Below, piece after piece: positions 38,546 to 51,100 of a stretch of 64,000 nucleotides of DNA. The stretch is from Serilophus lunatus (lineage: Eukaryota; Chordata; Aves; Passeriformes; Eurylaimidae). The notes beneath the pieces are model-generated. The model saw only the letters and a list, made by a program, of their open reading frames with translations. It did no database searches and had not been told where the DNA came from. The first letter of the stretch is position 1. The number at the start of each line of letters is the position of its first letter. Location: assembly GCA_013399895.1 (NCBI GenBank), contig VXBA01001882.1:1116254-1180253 (forward strand), written 5' to 3'. The position numbers and the translations under genes were made by a program.

Positions 38546-39716
38546 AGCTGAGATCTCAGTTGCAGACATGCTGAGCACTCAGAATTAATGGAGAAGTTGG
38601 ATGCTTTGGGTATGTAAAGCCCAAGTCGTTTGAAGAATTCTAGAAAATAACAGATTGTATTCCTTGCTAACTGGGCACCAAGTCACTAAATACGTGCTGG
38701 CTTTTTCTGCCTTACATTCTTTTATCTGAAAATTGCAGATAATATGATTCCCTTCCTAGAAGTCTGGTGAAAATAAACTAGCATTTGTGATGTTGTTTGA
38801 TACTCTATCAAGGAATACTAGAAAAATTTCAAAAGCAAATTAATCATTCTCTTTGCAGAGCATGTTTGAATGGAAAATGCTAAATTAAAGCATATGGTCA
38901 CACACTGAACACTGAGGAGAAAGCCAGATTTTAAATATCTGTTCATTGAGTGAATGTTGCCGTCCATCTTTTACATTAAAATGGGCAGAAGTCTTGCACA
39001 AGAGTTTGGATAAGATCGTACAGTTAAAAACGGCATCATAATGTAGACACATGGAAGGCTATCCCTTAATTATGGCATTCTATTCTAAGGTTTTTGATTG
39101 TGTATTATGTTATAGCTGAAGTTCCAGAAAGTGACTGTGTTTTTTTAATGTATTCTGCCTTCTTGCTTTTACAGTCGCTACCTATTTAGTTTGTATATGC
39201 TCTACGTTGCAGCTCCATTGCAAACACTACACTTCTTAAACTATTGAGTATTAAATATATTTTCACCTATGTGTAAAATTTGAATAACAGCATTGTGTCT
39301 TCCTACCGTTATTCAAGGCTTCTCCACAGACTGATTAACTCCCATTTAGGACTGTGGTAATGTAGATAAAACAACAGAATTAATCTTCTTGGTGTGCATG
39401 CCTTATTTTTAGTATACATTGCAACAAAATCTTTCCTGTCCTGTATGTGTGCCATTTCTGTCTGAATGTTGTTAGCATGAGCTATTGTTCAATTTTTGTT
39501 AATATTAGATTAATGCTGCAGCACTGCTGTAAATCTGTTGTGGTGCAAAGGAATAGCACAGAGGTAGGGACAGGCTTCCTCTGGTTGCTTTTTTTAGTGT
39601 GTGTGATTTTTTTCTATTTTAGTGGTTTGGATTTTTTGTTTTTGGGGTGGCTTTTTTGTTTGTTTTGTTTTGTTTTCCTTTTTTTTTGGCGTATTAATGC
39701 TTTAGGATTAGTCAAT
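38546..39716. other. non-coding stretch, no gene seen
   Basis: AT-rich DNA with a T/G-rich low-complexity tract at about 39590-39690. An acceptor-like TTGCTTTTACAG lies near 39174 but leads into only 23 open codons without recognisable content. Confidence 0.5.
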
Positions 39717-40076
39717 CTATTGTCTGCTGCAGAAGTACTTGTTTGTCCTTGGGGAGATGCGAGGGAATTTCAGAAGGGTATTGTACAGACGGAATGCTAG
39801 TGATTTGTGCCCGTATCTTGCCTTCACAGTAGATGGCTCCCAGCCTTGATTGAAGTGAAAAGTGATTTCTAGCATATGACTCAATGATTTGATAGCATCT
39901 CTAAACCTGGATGGGTCGAGGAAGAAGTCTGTGTGAAGGTTAAAACTTTGGCATGAATCCAGGTTAAAGTCTTCTGCAGATACCCTTAAATGAGCACTTA
40001 ACGCACCCATCAGCTGCTGCTCTAATAACTGCTTTCCCTCTGGGCAAAGTTCAAGTTTACCCGTTTTTAAAAGCAT
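39717..40076 (-). other. 119-codon open frame of unknown status
   Basis: A minus-strand ATG at 40076 opens 119 codons to a stop at 39717. The translation is less low-complexity than most frames here, with a mixed acidic/hydrophobic stretch (LEQQLMGALSAHLRVSAEDF) and a basic tail. I recognise no domain. There is no CpG enrichment, clear splice site or coding-type composition. By rough reasoning from stop-codon frequency, a few frames of this length are expected by chance in 64 kb on both strands, so I do not call a gene. Confidence 0.12.
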
Positions 40077-40079
40077 TTT

Positions 40080-41589
40080 GAATTGTTTAGTGGTTTAGGA
40101 TTTAACCACTCCTTGTTGTAATGAAAAGTCGCAAACATACTATGCTGCCAGACTTCCTTTTCTAGGTATTTCCATATAAACTTTGTAATGACGTGTGAGC
40201 CCGATGGGTAGAATTGGAAACTCAAGTCATTTTTACCCTAATTATGTTAAAGGTACTTTGCCAACAGGTACACTAATCAAGCATATCACAGTAATGTAGG
40301 GCTTTGCATGAGTCTGTGAAAATAAATTATAGCTTTATTATATTATAACACTGGTAGAAATTATTCTAGCTTCAGTTCACCTAAATATTAATAATGTAAA
40401 TTTACCTCCCTTCACTTCCTGTCCTGAGAAGATTTCTTAGCAGCCCTGGTGGCAGCATCTGGCTGCACATTTAAATAGCAATCAGTTTAAAGTGAGAGAA
40501 GCTCCTGGAAACTCAATTTTAAGTTATCATAGCAGATATGCATATTTAAAACTATAGAATTGAGATAACAGCATCCAAAGTCTGTTAATGTGATTTTTTT
40601 TCAGTGTAGCTTTCTCAAATTATTTCTATTCTGGTCTAACTTGAGTGAAATAATTTAAAGTCAAAATGCATAAGTTTGGTGTTTCATTTTAGTGTAGTCA
40701 ATATTTTTTTTAAGGCTCTGCATTTGAGTTTCAGATTACACCAGAAGACAAACTTGATTACATTTCTGGACTTCTGGTTTGGGGAGTCTTTTGTTGCAGG
40801 ATGCTCCCTTGCCTTTTGTTAAGAAATTTTTCTGTCTCAATCAATAAAATCATTTATGTCGGTGGAGTGGGGGAGGAAAAGATCAATTTAAGCTTTACAA
40901 TATTTTGTTGGTTTTAGTTCAGAGCAAAGTGACTGTAGATGATGTGGTAGCCAGACCCCTTGTGAATGAGCTGTTCCTTGCAGTGACCACTTTCCTGTGA
41001 CTTGGCTCTCTGTGTATTTTCTAACAGCAAGGTGACACTGCCATGAGGAGATTTGTCAGATTTAGCAATAATTAGCATTACTGGAGGCTTAGCAGAAAGC
41101 TCAAGGTCAAACTGTTTCCTTGAACTGATTTATTTTTCCTCTCCTAGGGGAGTGATCCTTGCAAAGAGGGGTTGAGGCATTCCTGGAATTAAATGGGGAA
41201 GGATAGGGTTTTTTGCTTTTTTAGGTAATTAGAGGCCTTTAGTCTCTGAAGTTCTCATCTTGCAGCTTTCATGAGCATTGATTTTCACTGGAAAAAAACT
41301 AGAGAGGGGAGAGAGAAAGCAGAAGAGACTGCATTACACTTCAGTTATGAGAACTTGAGCTAAAATCTTGAACATATCCAAAGAGAAAATCTGCTCAGTG
41401 GACTTGGTATTTTTAAGTGTTCATTTTCCTCAGAAGACCTGCCTGCTGCTGGGTTGTTTTAGCAATGTCCAGTCAGCAGAGTCCTGGCCATGAAACAGCA
41501 ATGACCTTGCCAGTGCAGGGATATTTCTTTAGCAGTGTTTGAGCACTGTTCAGATCCTTCTCTCTCTGTGGCCGTGCTCAGGTTAGTGA
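40080..41589. other. non-coding stretch, no gene seen
   Basis: AT-rich DNA. A good acceptor-like site (TTATTTTTCCTCTCCTAG) ends at about 41148, but the best following frame closes after 14 codons. Confidence 0.5.
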
Positions 41590-41612
41590 TTTTATTTTAT
41601 TTTATTTTTTTC
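41590..41612. repeat. TTTTA short tandem repeat with T-run
   Basis: About three and a half TTTTA units passing into a T-run. Confidence 0.88.
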
Positions 41613-41954
41613 CTTTTGAGAGCTTGATGCTGCATTTTTAAAAGGGAAGATGTAAGTAAGGAATAGTAGAGATAGAAGAGATATATTTTGGACACCTCAT
41701 TTTAAAAATATTCTTTAAAATGTAAAGGCTGAAATTAAGCATGTTAATTTTTTCTTAGACTCAAGATTTCCTCACTCTTCTCTGCCAGAATAATAGCAGA
41801 GTTGTTCCCACCATAGCTGTCTGCATGGTGTGGAAAAGAAGGAGGTGATACTGCAGCATTTACTGTCAGGGATTCCTGGGGCCAGTGGTCAGGGAGCTGT
41901 GGATGGGGAACAGAATCAGACCCATTGATGGCAGCAGTGGTCAGTCCCAGTCAA

Positions 41955-41990
41955 GGGTGGATGGGCAGGGCTGTGGGGACAGGGGTGGGG
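41955..41990 (+). promoter_or_regulatory. G-quadruplex-forming motif
   Basis: Six G-tracts of three or four bases lie within 36 bases on the plus strand: GGG at 41955, 41963 and 41968, then GGGG at 41975, 41982 and 41987, with loops of one to five bases. This meets the usual four-tract, short-loop rule more than once. It sits in the most GC-rich patch of this part of the window (about 41870-42010). No promoter or CpG island can be seen around it. Confidence 0.8.
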
Positions 41991-43822
41991 CCCGACATGG
42001 GTGCCTGGCTTGGAGCAGGGATTTGCAAACTATGGTCTTAATTTCTGCCAGTGCTAACTGAAATGTAACATGATGGGCAGTCTTAACTCTGGCAAACCCA
42101 GAGCCATTAGCCAACACTTGCAAATGGTGCACCACAAATGCTTAAAATGAGTTTTAGGAACTGAGGCCAACTATGTACATCATCATTTTATCTGTTATGG
42201 AAATTATTAACAGTAAATATGTCCACTGGCTTACAAATGTGCAGAGTCTTGTAACTGTCTCTTCACTCTGAAGCAATTATAGACTCATAATGTTGTACAA
42301 TAATGTCACAGAGAAAAGCAGGCTTTAGAGGACGGCTGAATGAGCCACCTTGTGTGGATACATGGCTGTAGTCCCTTCAATAGCTCTGGCAATGACTGTG
42401 CTATATGTGGCCTGGAGATTTTCTTTTTGCTGCTCAAATAACAGAGTGCACAGTTGGGTTCCAGCTGTGCTGAGTTGGATAGAAGAGGTTTATGTGCTCT
42501 TCCTCTCTCAGAAGAGCTGAATGTTAGGTCTATTCACTCCAATTTATATTGCAATTTGAAGAAAGTGTTACGGTGCCTTTTCAGGTTTGAATTTTTATTC
42601 AGACGGTTTATTGCAACCTTTTGATAATTTCCTTGAAATGTGTATTTGTCTAAATAGCATTGCTTAGTCTGGTTTCTGAACACAGAAGTGCTGACTAAAA
42701 CAAGGGAAGAAAGCCTCCTTAACTAGCCATTTTTGATTAGTACTTGTTCCTGTTAGAAACTCCATAGTGTCTTCTAAAACCTAAGATACAGAATTATTGG
42801 AAGTGTTCTGTAGTGTGTTATTGAGCTCTGTGATTCTTAGAGTCTCAAAGAGCTTGCTGTAAGAAAACCTGTAGTTAGTCTCTTCCTTAATATTGCTGTG
42901 CTTTAGTAGAGTGGTATCTTGCCCAGTTGTTATTGCACAGAACAGGACATTGGACGCAGTCTATTCTTCTTCCTGAGCAACAAGAAAACAAACCCACAGT
43001 GTCTGAAATCCTGGATAAAGAAAGAGTTGACTGGTCTTGGTGGACTACAAGGGAGAAACTGGCTGAAAGAATTTGATCTGAGATGAAAATCTGTGCTCTG
43101 AAGATCAGTGACATCCCAGTGCAGTTGTTGAATTTGCATTATGAGTCTCAGGTTGTCAAACAAAGACAACAGTCCATCAATTACATTATTGTGCAAAATG
43201 TAAAACAAGACTACTGAAAATAAATCAAATAGATTAACAAAATAAATTATGTAGTCTAATAGTTCTCATGTAATAATGTCAACAGCTGCTTTAAAAAGAT
43301 ACCAAAACTGACCTTTCCAGTTCTTAGTATATTCCAAATGTACTTTGTTGCTAGTTTCAGCTCCAAAGAGAATAACTCTATTATTGCTATTCTGTTCTTG
43401 AAATCCTTCTCATCACTGGAGATGCATTTTCATTCAGTGTTCTCCAAATTATTTAAATATAACACTAATATGTCTCCTCTTTATTTGTTCTTTTATCTCG
43501 TGTCATTCTGCTTCATCATGGCCCCAACTGCCTGCGTGATGCTAAAGTTTGCTTGTTGCCACCTTTCTGGCACTCTGAAGTCATGGGCAAGATTTCGTTT
43601 TGAATCCCACTGGGAATAGAATTCAAGAACTGCATCATTTGCCAAAAATATCCTAATTACAGAATGGTCATCAATCAGAGGTTTGGCTATGTGCAGTCCT
43701 TCTGCTTTGGTAGCTCTAACAGGGTCCGTCCTACTGGCTGTGAATTGTTTTGGTCTTGTGTTTGTTCAGAGATCATTCAGCAATTTCCCTGTCCTCAAAG
43801 GAAACTATACCAGATTATAAAA
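41991..43822. other. non-coding stretch, no gene seen
   Basis: Overlapping short frames on both strands (42887-43208, 43338-43619) have no recognisable motif. No repeats are seen. Confidence 0.5.
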
Positions 43823-43862
43823 ATCCAAGATCCTTTCCAACCCAAACTATTCTGTGGTTCTG
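43823..43862 (+). mobile_element. CR1 3'-end fragment (plus strand)
   Basis: CCAAGATCCTTTCCAACCCA followed by AACTATTCTGTGGTTCTG matches the CR1 3' terminus in the plus orientation, with one intact and one mutated octamer. Only about 40 bases are recognisable. Confidence 0.8.
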
Positions 43863-44469
43863 TTAAAAATTGTATGAGGAGTTGGGGGGGAGGTAATATT
43901 CACCTGCCTGCGCTGCCCATTCTGCTTTTTGTTCAAGGGCTTTTTGCCCCTGCAGAATTCCTGTGAGCACTCAGGACAGGAATATTTTGTTTCGCTGAGA
44001 CCACAGTCTCCTTTATTGCTTTGAGTAGGTCTATGCAAAAGCTGCATAACAAGGCCAGGAGTGTGTATCATGAGCAAGATGATCAACAGTGTTTGGTTCT
44101 GGTATTAGGATGAGCATTTCCAGAATGGCAGTGTCTGAATCTTATTTTGTGCACACAACTCTCTCCTGGATTTTTATCACTGTGGCTTGTCAGCCTCATT
44201 GTTGTAACACATGGCAGTTCTTGTGAAAGAGAGAAGTTATTTGTTCCAAACTTGGGAAATGTAATTTGTTATTCTAATTTTATTTTTATGAGCTAGTAGA
44301 TATAATTGCATCACTCTTCTTACCCATTTTTGTTTTGGCTCTGGAAATGTGATGTGTACGAGACATCGTTAAAAATTTTAACATGTTGAAATAATTATCA
44401 TAGTGTGCTGTTCTGTTATTATGGTATTAATAATAACATCTGGTGTGCCGTTCCTGTCTTTCACCTTAG
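43863..44469. other. non-coding stretch, no gene seen
   Basis: Ordinary sequence up to a pyrimidine-rich acceptor-like tract (GCCGTTCCTGTCTTTCACCTTAG) ending at 44469. Confidence 0.5.
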
Positions 44470-44551
44470 AGAGACAAGGACCACCGAGGAACACATTGAC
44501 AAGGCATTTGTGGTGTTCCAGAACGCCTGGAAAAAGTGTTCTGTACCTTGA
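44470..44551 (+). CDS. candidate terminal coding exon, family unknown
   Basis: A pyrimidine-rich tract followed by TTAG at 44469 gives a plausible plus-strand acceptor. Taking the first base as the end of a split codon, the exon then reads 26 codons to TGA at 44549-44551. The peptide contains TEEHIDKAFVVFQNAWKKC, an amphipathic charged sequence typical of a soluble protein's C-terminal helix and unlike the F/L/S-rich chance frames nearby. About 600 bases downstream is AATAAA (45156-45161) in a good polyadenylation context, with no competing strong signal noted between. I cannot name the family; the peptide loosely recalls the C-terminal helix of PLP-dependent enzymes, but that is only an impression. 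No upstream exons were found in the window. Coding status rests on inference. Confidence 0.25.
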
Positions 44552-45180
44552 CTCCACATATTAGCTGGTGGCAGACTTAGGTTTGGGGGGTTTTTAAGTT
44601 GCTTTTCATAGTGCATATTTGCTAAGAGATAGTACTCATCATAGGATGTTGTGCATACTCATTTACAGGGGTTAAAAGGATTATGAGCTCTGCATCAGGA
44701 ATTCTCTCAGCTGCAAAGTATTTTGAAATACAGGGTATGCTAGACATGTACGTGTCTATATCCAGTTTTGATGTTGGTTGGAGTCAGGTGCTTAGGCGAC
44801 GTGGATCTTTGTAAGCATATCTGTACTGAGCCAGAGCCTTTTTTATGGTATGTTCTTATGATATTCAGAGTGGAGGTATGTGATGGTCAAAATGGTACTT
44901 AAATTCTGAATATGTTAACAAGGTTTTCTATAAAATCATCTCACAGCAAAGCAGCCATTCTTTCCTATGATATTTGAATTCATAAAACATGAATAGTGTA
45001 TAGCTTTTGTGGAAGATTGGGGAATGGTCAAGTAATATAAAAGCAGAGGACCTTTTGGCCTCAGAGCCATTGGGGAGGTAATTACTGTAATTGAACTGCA
45101 CTGTTTCCTTTCATCACTTCTTGATGCAAATACTGTATATTTTGCTTAATATTTGAATAAAACCTGTAATCTTAAGTAAT
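44552..45180 (+). other. candidate 3' untranslated region
   Basis: If the preceding exon is real this would be its 3' UTR. It is AT-rich and free of repeats, with a TGTA motif (at about 45134) just upstream of the AATAAA, as common near vertebrate cleavage sites. Confidence 0.2.
45156..45161 (+). terminator. candidate polyadenylation signal AATAAA
   Basis: Canonical hexamer with an upstream TGTA element and GT/T-rich sequence downstream (TGCTATTCTTTGGTTCATG at about 45184). It is the best-formed polyadenylation context I noticed in the window. Confidence 0.35.
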
Positions 45181-45184
45181 ACGT

Positions 45185-48100
45185 GCTATTCTTTGGTTCA
45201 TGAAGGTTTGCAGTCTGTTTGAAAGGAGCAGTGATAGTTGGAGAGATGTGGTGTGAGCAGTGACAGTAAAGAGAAAGATGGATCAGAAATACCAATCACT
45301 ACCATCAGGGAAGCGTTGATGAAGACTCTCTTTGCTTTATAAACACCCAATGGATCAGCTCCAATAGCTTCTCTTTTAAGACTTTGGCTAATAATGTAGA
45401 TTAGTCATCTAAGTCTAGCTCTTGCTTTTTATGAAGTGCTGACAGCAGTGGTTTCAAATGGAGGAGGGAGCCAGAAGAAAAAGCAAAGATACCTACTTCA
45501 GTCCTTACTTGTGTTGCTGAGTAGCTTTTCATAGCACACACAGTTGCTTTGGCCAGGAGACAAAGCACACAGTATTGTAGCTGTTGGCCCAGGTGTCAAA
45601 GGTTCCCTGATCCCTTTCCCTAAAGAGATTGTTACCAGTGGGCAGTGAAGAGACACCTGTGTCCTGACACCTGTCCTAGTACTGGAAAACTCAACTTCTT
45701 ATAGTCAAGCTTGAACATGCAGTCACAGGATGTAGGGCTGCCTGCCTTCTCCATGCCAACCTTCTCGAGAGGTCTGTCCTGGTATCTCAGTCATTCAGAG
45801 GCAAGGCTCATTAGAGGTTTTGAGTCTTAATTTTGGACCATTTCCCAACCTTCAAGTGCATCAAGGGTTGTTCAGAGGAAAATGAATTCCTATTTGTTAG
45901 AAAGCTGAGTCACACAGAAATGTCTGAGTTCAGTTTTGCTTTTTTCCACAAGAGAATCATAGGGACAGATTCCCCAAGAAGTACATAAAGAGGTCATGTG
46001 GTCTAAAAGATGATCTTTTGGCACCACTTTTTTTGACTTTTTGCAATTCAGTAGGGAGGGTTCATCTTTTGGCCTTCAGTTCCCCTTCTGCCTTCCCAAT
46101 GAGTGATGGAGACTAAAGAAGAAAGAACAAGGCCCATATCTCAGATCGTTTCTCAAGAGGTATGTACTTAAAGTTGTGTTTTGTTCTTGTTTTTAGTTTT
46201 TTGGAGGGTTTTTTGTTTTCTTTTTGTTTTTGTTTTTTTTCCCTTCTTCAGGGACAAAAGCCGCCTATCTGAAATGGGAGATTAAGTGGAAACATTAATG
46301 CCAATGAAGATAAAAGCATGAAAAGCCATGTAATATGGTGCCCTTGCTTTCACAAGTGATCCAAATCTTGTGAAATCTGTGTATGATTTCTGCTCTTTTT
46401 ATATAAAAAACCAAACCACTTTAAAAGGAGTGAGATACAGCTGTGTTGGCACGTTGTCCTCTGCAATTCCTCTTCTGTTGCAGAAGTTTATCTCTGAATG
46501 TGATACACAGGCACTGAAATTAGATGCTTTGGCAAATCCCACCTCTCAGTGCCAGAGGAGAAAATTGTGCAGAAAGCCTGAGACTAACTAGAATCCATCA
46601 TAATTTTTGTGAGCGGTTGTTTTGTTTTTTTTTAATTTCTATCAGAATCCACATAAGGGAATGTATGTTGAGTGGCAAGTCTGAGGCAGTCCCCAAAGCA
46701 ATACAAGAGGGCGTATGACTTTGGAAGCAGTTTCTGGAATAACTCCAGACCTTAGAGCAGGCTGTACAGCTCCTAACACACCCTTCCTGGAGCTGGTCCT
46801 TGCAAATAGTCAGGAACTTTCAGTCTGTGAACAGACAGCCAACTATAGCTTCAGACAAAAGAAGGGAAATAGGGGGATAGGTCCAGAGGATGAGACTTGT
46901 GAAGCTGTACAAGAACCTTGCTGCAAAGTTGCCAGTGGAGTAGAAGCTATGAAAAATTGATGTTGGATTATAATGTGTAGGATCTTAAAATATCATTGAA
47001 TAAAGCCATGAAAAGCAAACCAGGATTTCATCTGTAAATACCTCCAAAGGGGGTGCTGTTGTTAGATCTCCACTCACTGTCCACATCTGCAGTATACAAG
47101 TGATTTTATTAAATTAGGGCAGTAGCTTTTCTTTGCCCAATATAAATATAAGTACTTTTCATTTGATCTCAAAAATATTTCTAAGTAGTGAAAAGCCTCC
47201 TAGGTAACAAAAATATTACAGTCAGTGTTTAGAAAAAGAGAAGATGGAAAAGTGTTCTGATAATCATCATTCCCTCCAGTGACAGAAAAAAATCCCTATA
47301 TACTTTTTTATGCAGTATCATGATTTGTGATAAAAAAACAGCCCTGATGTAGTAAGTAAGAAAGCCTGGATGGAATAAGCAGCCTCATTTAGTAGAAGCT
47401 GATCTTGGAAGGTTTTTACCTGGTCTTGGAAAGACTGCCATTTAAGACATGTCTGGGCTAGAAACAAAACTGTAACTGTTAGGGAAATCATCTGGGAATT
47501 GTGATTTCATTTGCAAGTGTGCTTCAGTGACTTAGTGTTCTTGTTAATCCTCTCCAGTAATTTCTCCATACTGCATCATACCACCCTGCTGGCAGAAGTC
47601 AAGATCATAGGTTTCATTCATTTATAAGTGATTCACCTGCTTAGCTGACAAATGGGCCTTAACCATGTGTTGTCAGGAATAGTGAAGTGAAATAATTTGA
47701 GGACTAGATATCTAATAGAGAAGGTCTAATATCCCTTGAATCTCAAAAGACTTTTGTCATCTCTCATGAATAACTGCTTTGTTCCTGCTAGGATAGCCAG
47801 AGTCCCTGACAGACTTTGTGTGAAGAAATTGGAAGATATATAATAGCGCCTTGCAGCTGAAAAAAGTCAGCATCATTTGTGGAGTAGGTAGTAGTACCAA
47901 GGAGAAAACTTGCCCCAAGGCTTATAGGGTCAATAGCATGGAGAAAACCTTGTCCCTAGAATATCCTCATGCACTGTAAGTCAACTTGGTGTTTTTGTTG
48001 ATTTTTTTTTTTTGTACTTGGTACCAGTAATAAAACACCTTATGGTCTCTTCATGTGTCAGAACTCATCTGAACGGGTGATAAATGGTGTCTTGCAGATT

Positions 48101-51100
48101 GGAAAGGTTGCTGCTATATATCTTCACATAGCTCTCCAGAGCCAGATAAAATACAGTAAGGAAGCAGCAGAAGCAATATTCATCCTTTTTGCCAAGAAGG
48201 CTCTAGCTTGCAGTGCTGATTAGCGTAAGAGCAAAATTTTAAACATTCTTCTTTCTTCATTAGGATGTTTCAAGTTATCAAATTCAGCTCTCAGTTTATA
48301 GCAACTCAAAATAGATGCCTGCACGAAACAGTGATCACTATCCTGAACTTTACAGCACAGCTAACAAACCTGGCTTACTCCTCTGTTGAAGTCAAAACAT
48401 TACTATGAATTTATGTCTATAGTATCTTAGTACTTCTATGGTTTGATTCTGTTACTGCCTTAGTTGCATTTTTTCCTTATATTCATTTAAATGATCACTT
48501 CAAATAGACCTATGTTTAGCCTATTAAGGGAAGAGAATCTGCCTGAAAGGTTAATATATCCCAATGGAAACCCTTCTGGCAGTGTTACCTATGTGGATCT
48601 ATAGATGAAGCATACATACTAAAGCAAAACATTCATTATTATGGTCATTTGTTGAGCAGGAATGCTTCTTGGATAAGACTCAGAATGACACTTATACTTT
48701 GGAAAAATGCTCCTACTAGCTATAACCACAACTTTCCTCAGTGAATGTGATGAATTTTTTTTTTTCCTTTCAAGCATAAACATTAGGAACATTAGTGCTG
48801 TTACAAACTGGAGGAAGGTGGGGAAATTATATGTTCTGTAAAGAGATCTGTTTGTTAAAATGGCATAATATACTGAAAACATTAATATGAGCATTAGTTA
48901 TTTATAATGGTCACTTGGTGGCAAATTTGAGTAGGTGTCTTTTTCAGTGGTCAGAGATAAATAAAACACCTTTTAACTCTGTATTTGTCCCTGAAAGTTC
49001 TTAGAACTTGTGTGTTGTGTTCACAGCATCTTGGTAGTCCTGTTCATTCCACAGTATGCACTGCCCTATCTTCCATGCCTCTCAGTTTCTACAATAGAGA
49101 AGACAGGAAAATTTCAGACAAATCCCACCTCGGGAACATTCCTGGATTTCACAGTTTTGACATAGTCTACGAATGCTGTCCCTTGAGTTGACCTTCTTCA
49201 TCGTAAGAAGAAAGATGGTCTCTCTACCAATATTTGTCTCAATTCATATGTCTTTTATAGAGGTTTACAAATGCATGAAGCCATTACTTTTTCTTCTTCC
49301 AGCTACTACCATATTCACATCTGTATCTCCCTTAATTGCATCAGATGCAGAAATATCTCTTAATAGAACGAGCACCACAGTTTTCAATGTCACTGCAGTG
49401 CCATCCATCAGGAACTTTATCCGTCATCTAATTGTATTAACCTTGAATGATTTCACTAGTTCAGCAGAACAAAAAAAGAAAAAAGCCTTTAGCAGTTCTG
49501 TCGCTATACTTTAAATGTAGAAACTTCTCAAATATTTAGGCAAATAAGCACAGAGCCAGCCTATCCTACAGCGGGCAACAAGAGCATCATATTCTTCTGG
49601 GACTTCTGTTGACCTCAACCCAGAATATATATTCAGAATCCATCTCAATACTCATGCTAAGGAGACTAAACAAGGAACTTTTTCAGCATATATTTCCTTG
49701 ATCAAATCCAAGGCAGATCAAGTCCATGGAGAAAGCAGCAAAGTCTCCATTAGCTTCTCTTTCACTTTGAGCTGCATTATCATCTGTCCACTTCAAATTT
49801 ACAAGACAAATTTAGCAGAAAAGGTCGTGAAATTTGCTGGACATAAGATGAATCCGTGACTCTTCTTGCATAAAAGACAGAAATGTGTTATTTGGGGCAC
49901 AGATTTGGAGGATAAAAATCGAAATTTCATAAAGATTTCTTTTGCGCAGGGATTGGTGATGGTGGTGTATTTCTTATGATACCAGAAGCATGTTGCCTTA
50001 TGACATAGGTCTTCTTAGTCTGGTTTTGAAACTAAATCATTATTGAAAAGAATTCTATTCCTTTGTGAAAATACATCCTATCTTCAGATTTTGCTGAACA
50101 CTTTGTATGTTTTGAAGAGCTTGTTTTAAAAAACTCAGAAAAACCATTAACAGGACTTAAAGAGCCTTTAGATGCTCTACTTGAAGACTTTAATTCTTAA
50201 TTTTACCCTGCTTTGATGTAATTATGTCTGCAAAAATGTTACATAGTGAATCCCTAGCTTCATTGAACATGAGCAACAGCTTCCACTGTTCCAATTACAG
50301 CAAACAGGTCTAATTCAGTGGCAGCCTGCAAATCTATCAAGAATGGTGCAAGGTGTGTTTGCCACACACCCACTGTAGCGTACAGAAAGCAGCAAATGAA
50401 AAATTCCCTTCACGTACACAGAGGTCACTGCTCAAGACCATTTAACTCCAGGGGTTACAGCAGGAAAATGCTTTGCTCTCTGCCATGCTATAATTTCTGC
50501 TGCTTGTTAAACACAATGAGCAAGGACAACAGTAAATATTCAGGTCCATTATAATTGCTTTTAAGTAACCTGTTGTAGTTGTCTGTATTCATTCTAGACA
50601 CTACAAATGCTTTTGGTGAGGCTTTTTGCAACATACCTGTCTGTATCTTTTACCTTTGTCTTTGCTGGAGAAAGTGGGGTTTACATGGAATGTTTTTCAT
50701 TTCTTATTTGCAGCTAGTGTTAAGAAAGAAGGAACTGGTATTTGCTACTTAAATAAAGGCATTGAACTGAATAAATAATTGAATTAAAAATGGAGAGTTA
50801 TCTAGGCATAAAATTTGTTTAGTAATTTGTCTTCAAAGTGCCACTGTGCATGTATTTCTTTTCTGCATGGTAGTTGATTAATCTGCTTCGACAGCTACTT
50901 AATTTTGCTAGCTAAGATAGAGGGCTGAGCATCTTTTAGCAAGTATTTCTTGTGAGGCACTTGCCCGAGGCTAGTTTCTTATTTAAATGAAGATCTCTCT
51001 AAAGCACAGGAGCTAAGTAAATGTACCTGAATGTGTTTGAAATATTATGCCTGCCCCTGTTACTAATCAGAGAATGGTGTAGAAATGAGACTGAAAATCA

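Noticed and set aside
45953..46030. AGAGAATCATAGGGACAGAT, resembling a minus-strand CR1 tail
   Set aside because: Only the first dozen bases fit; the expected TTGGAAAAGACC block and the following 3'-UTR sequence are missing.
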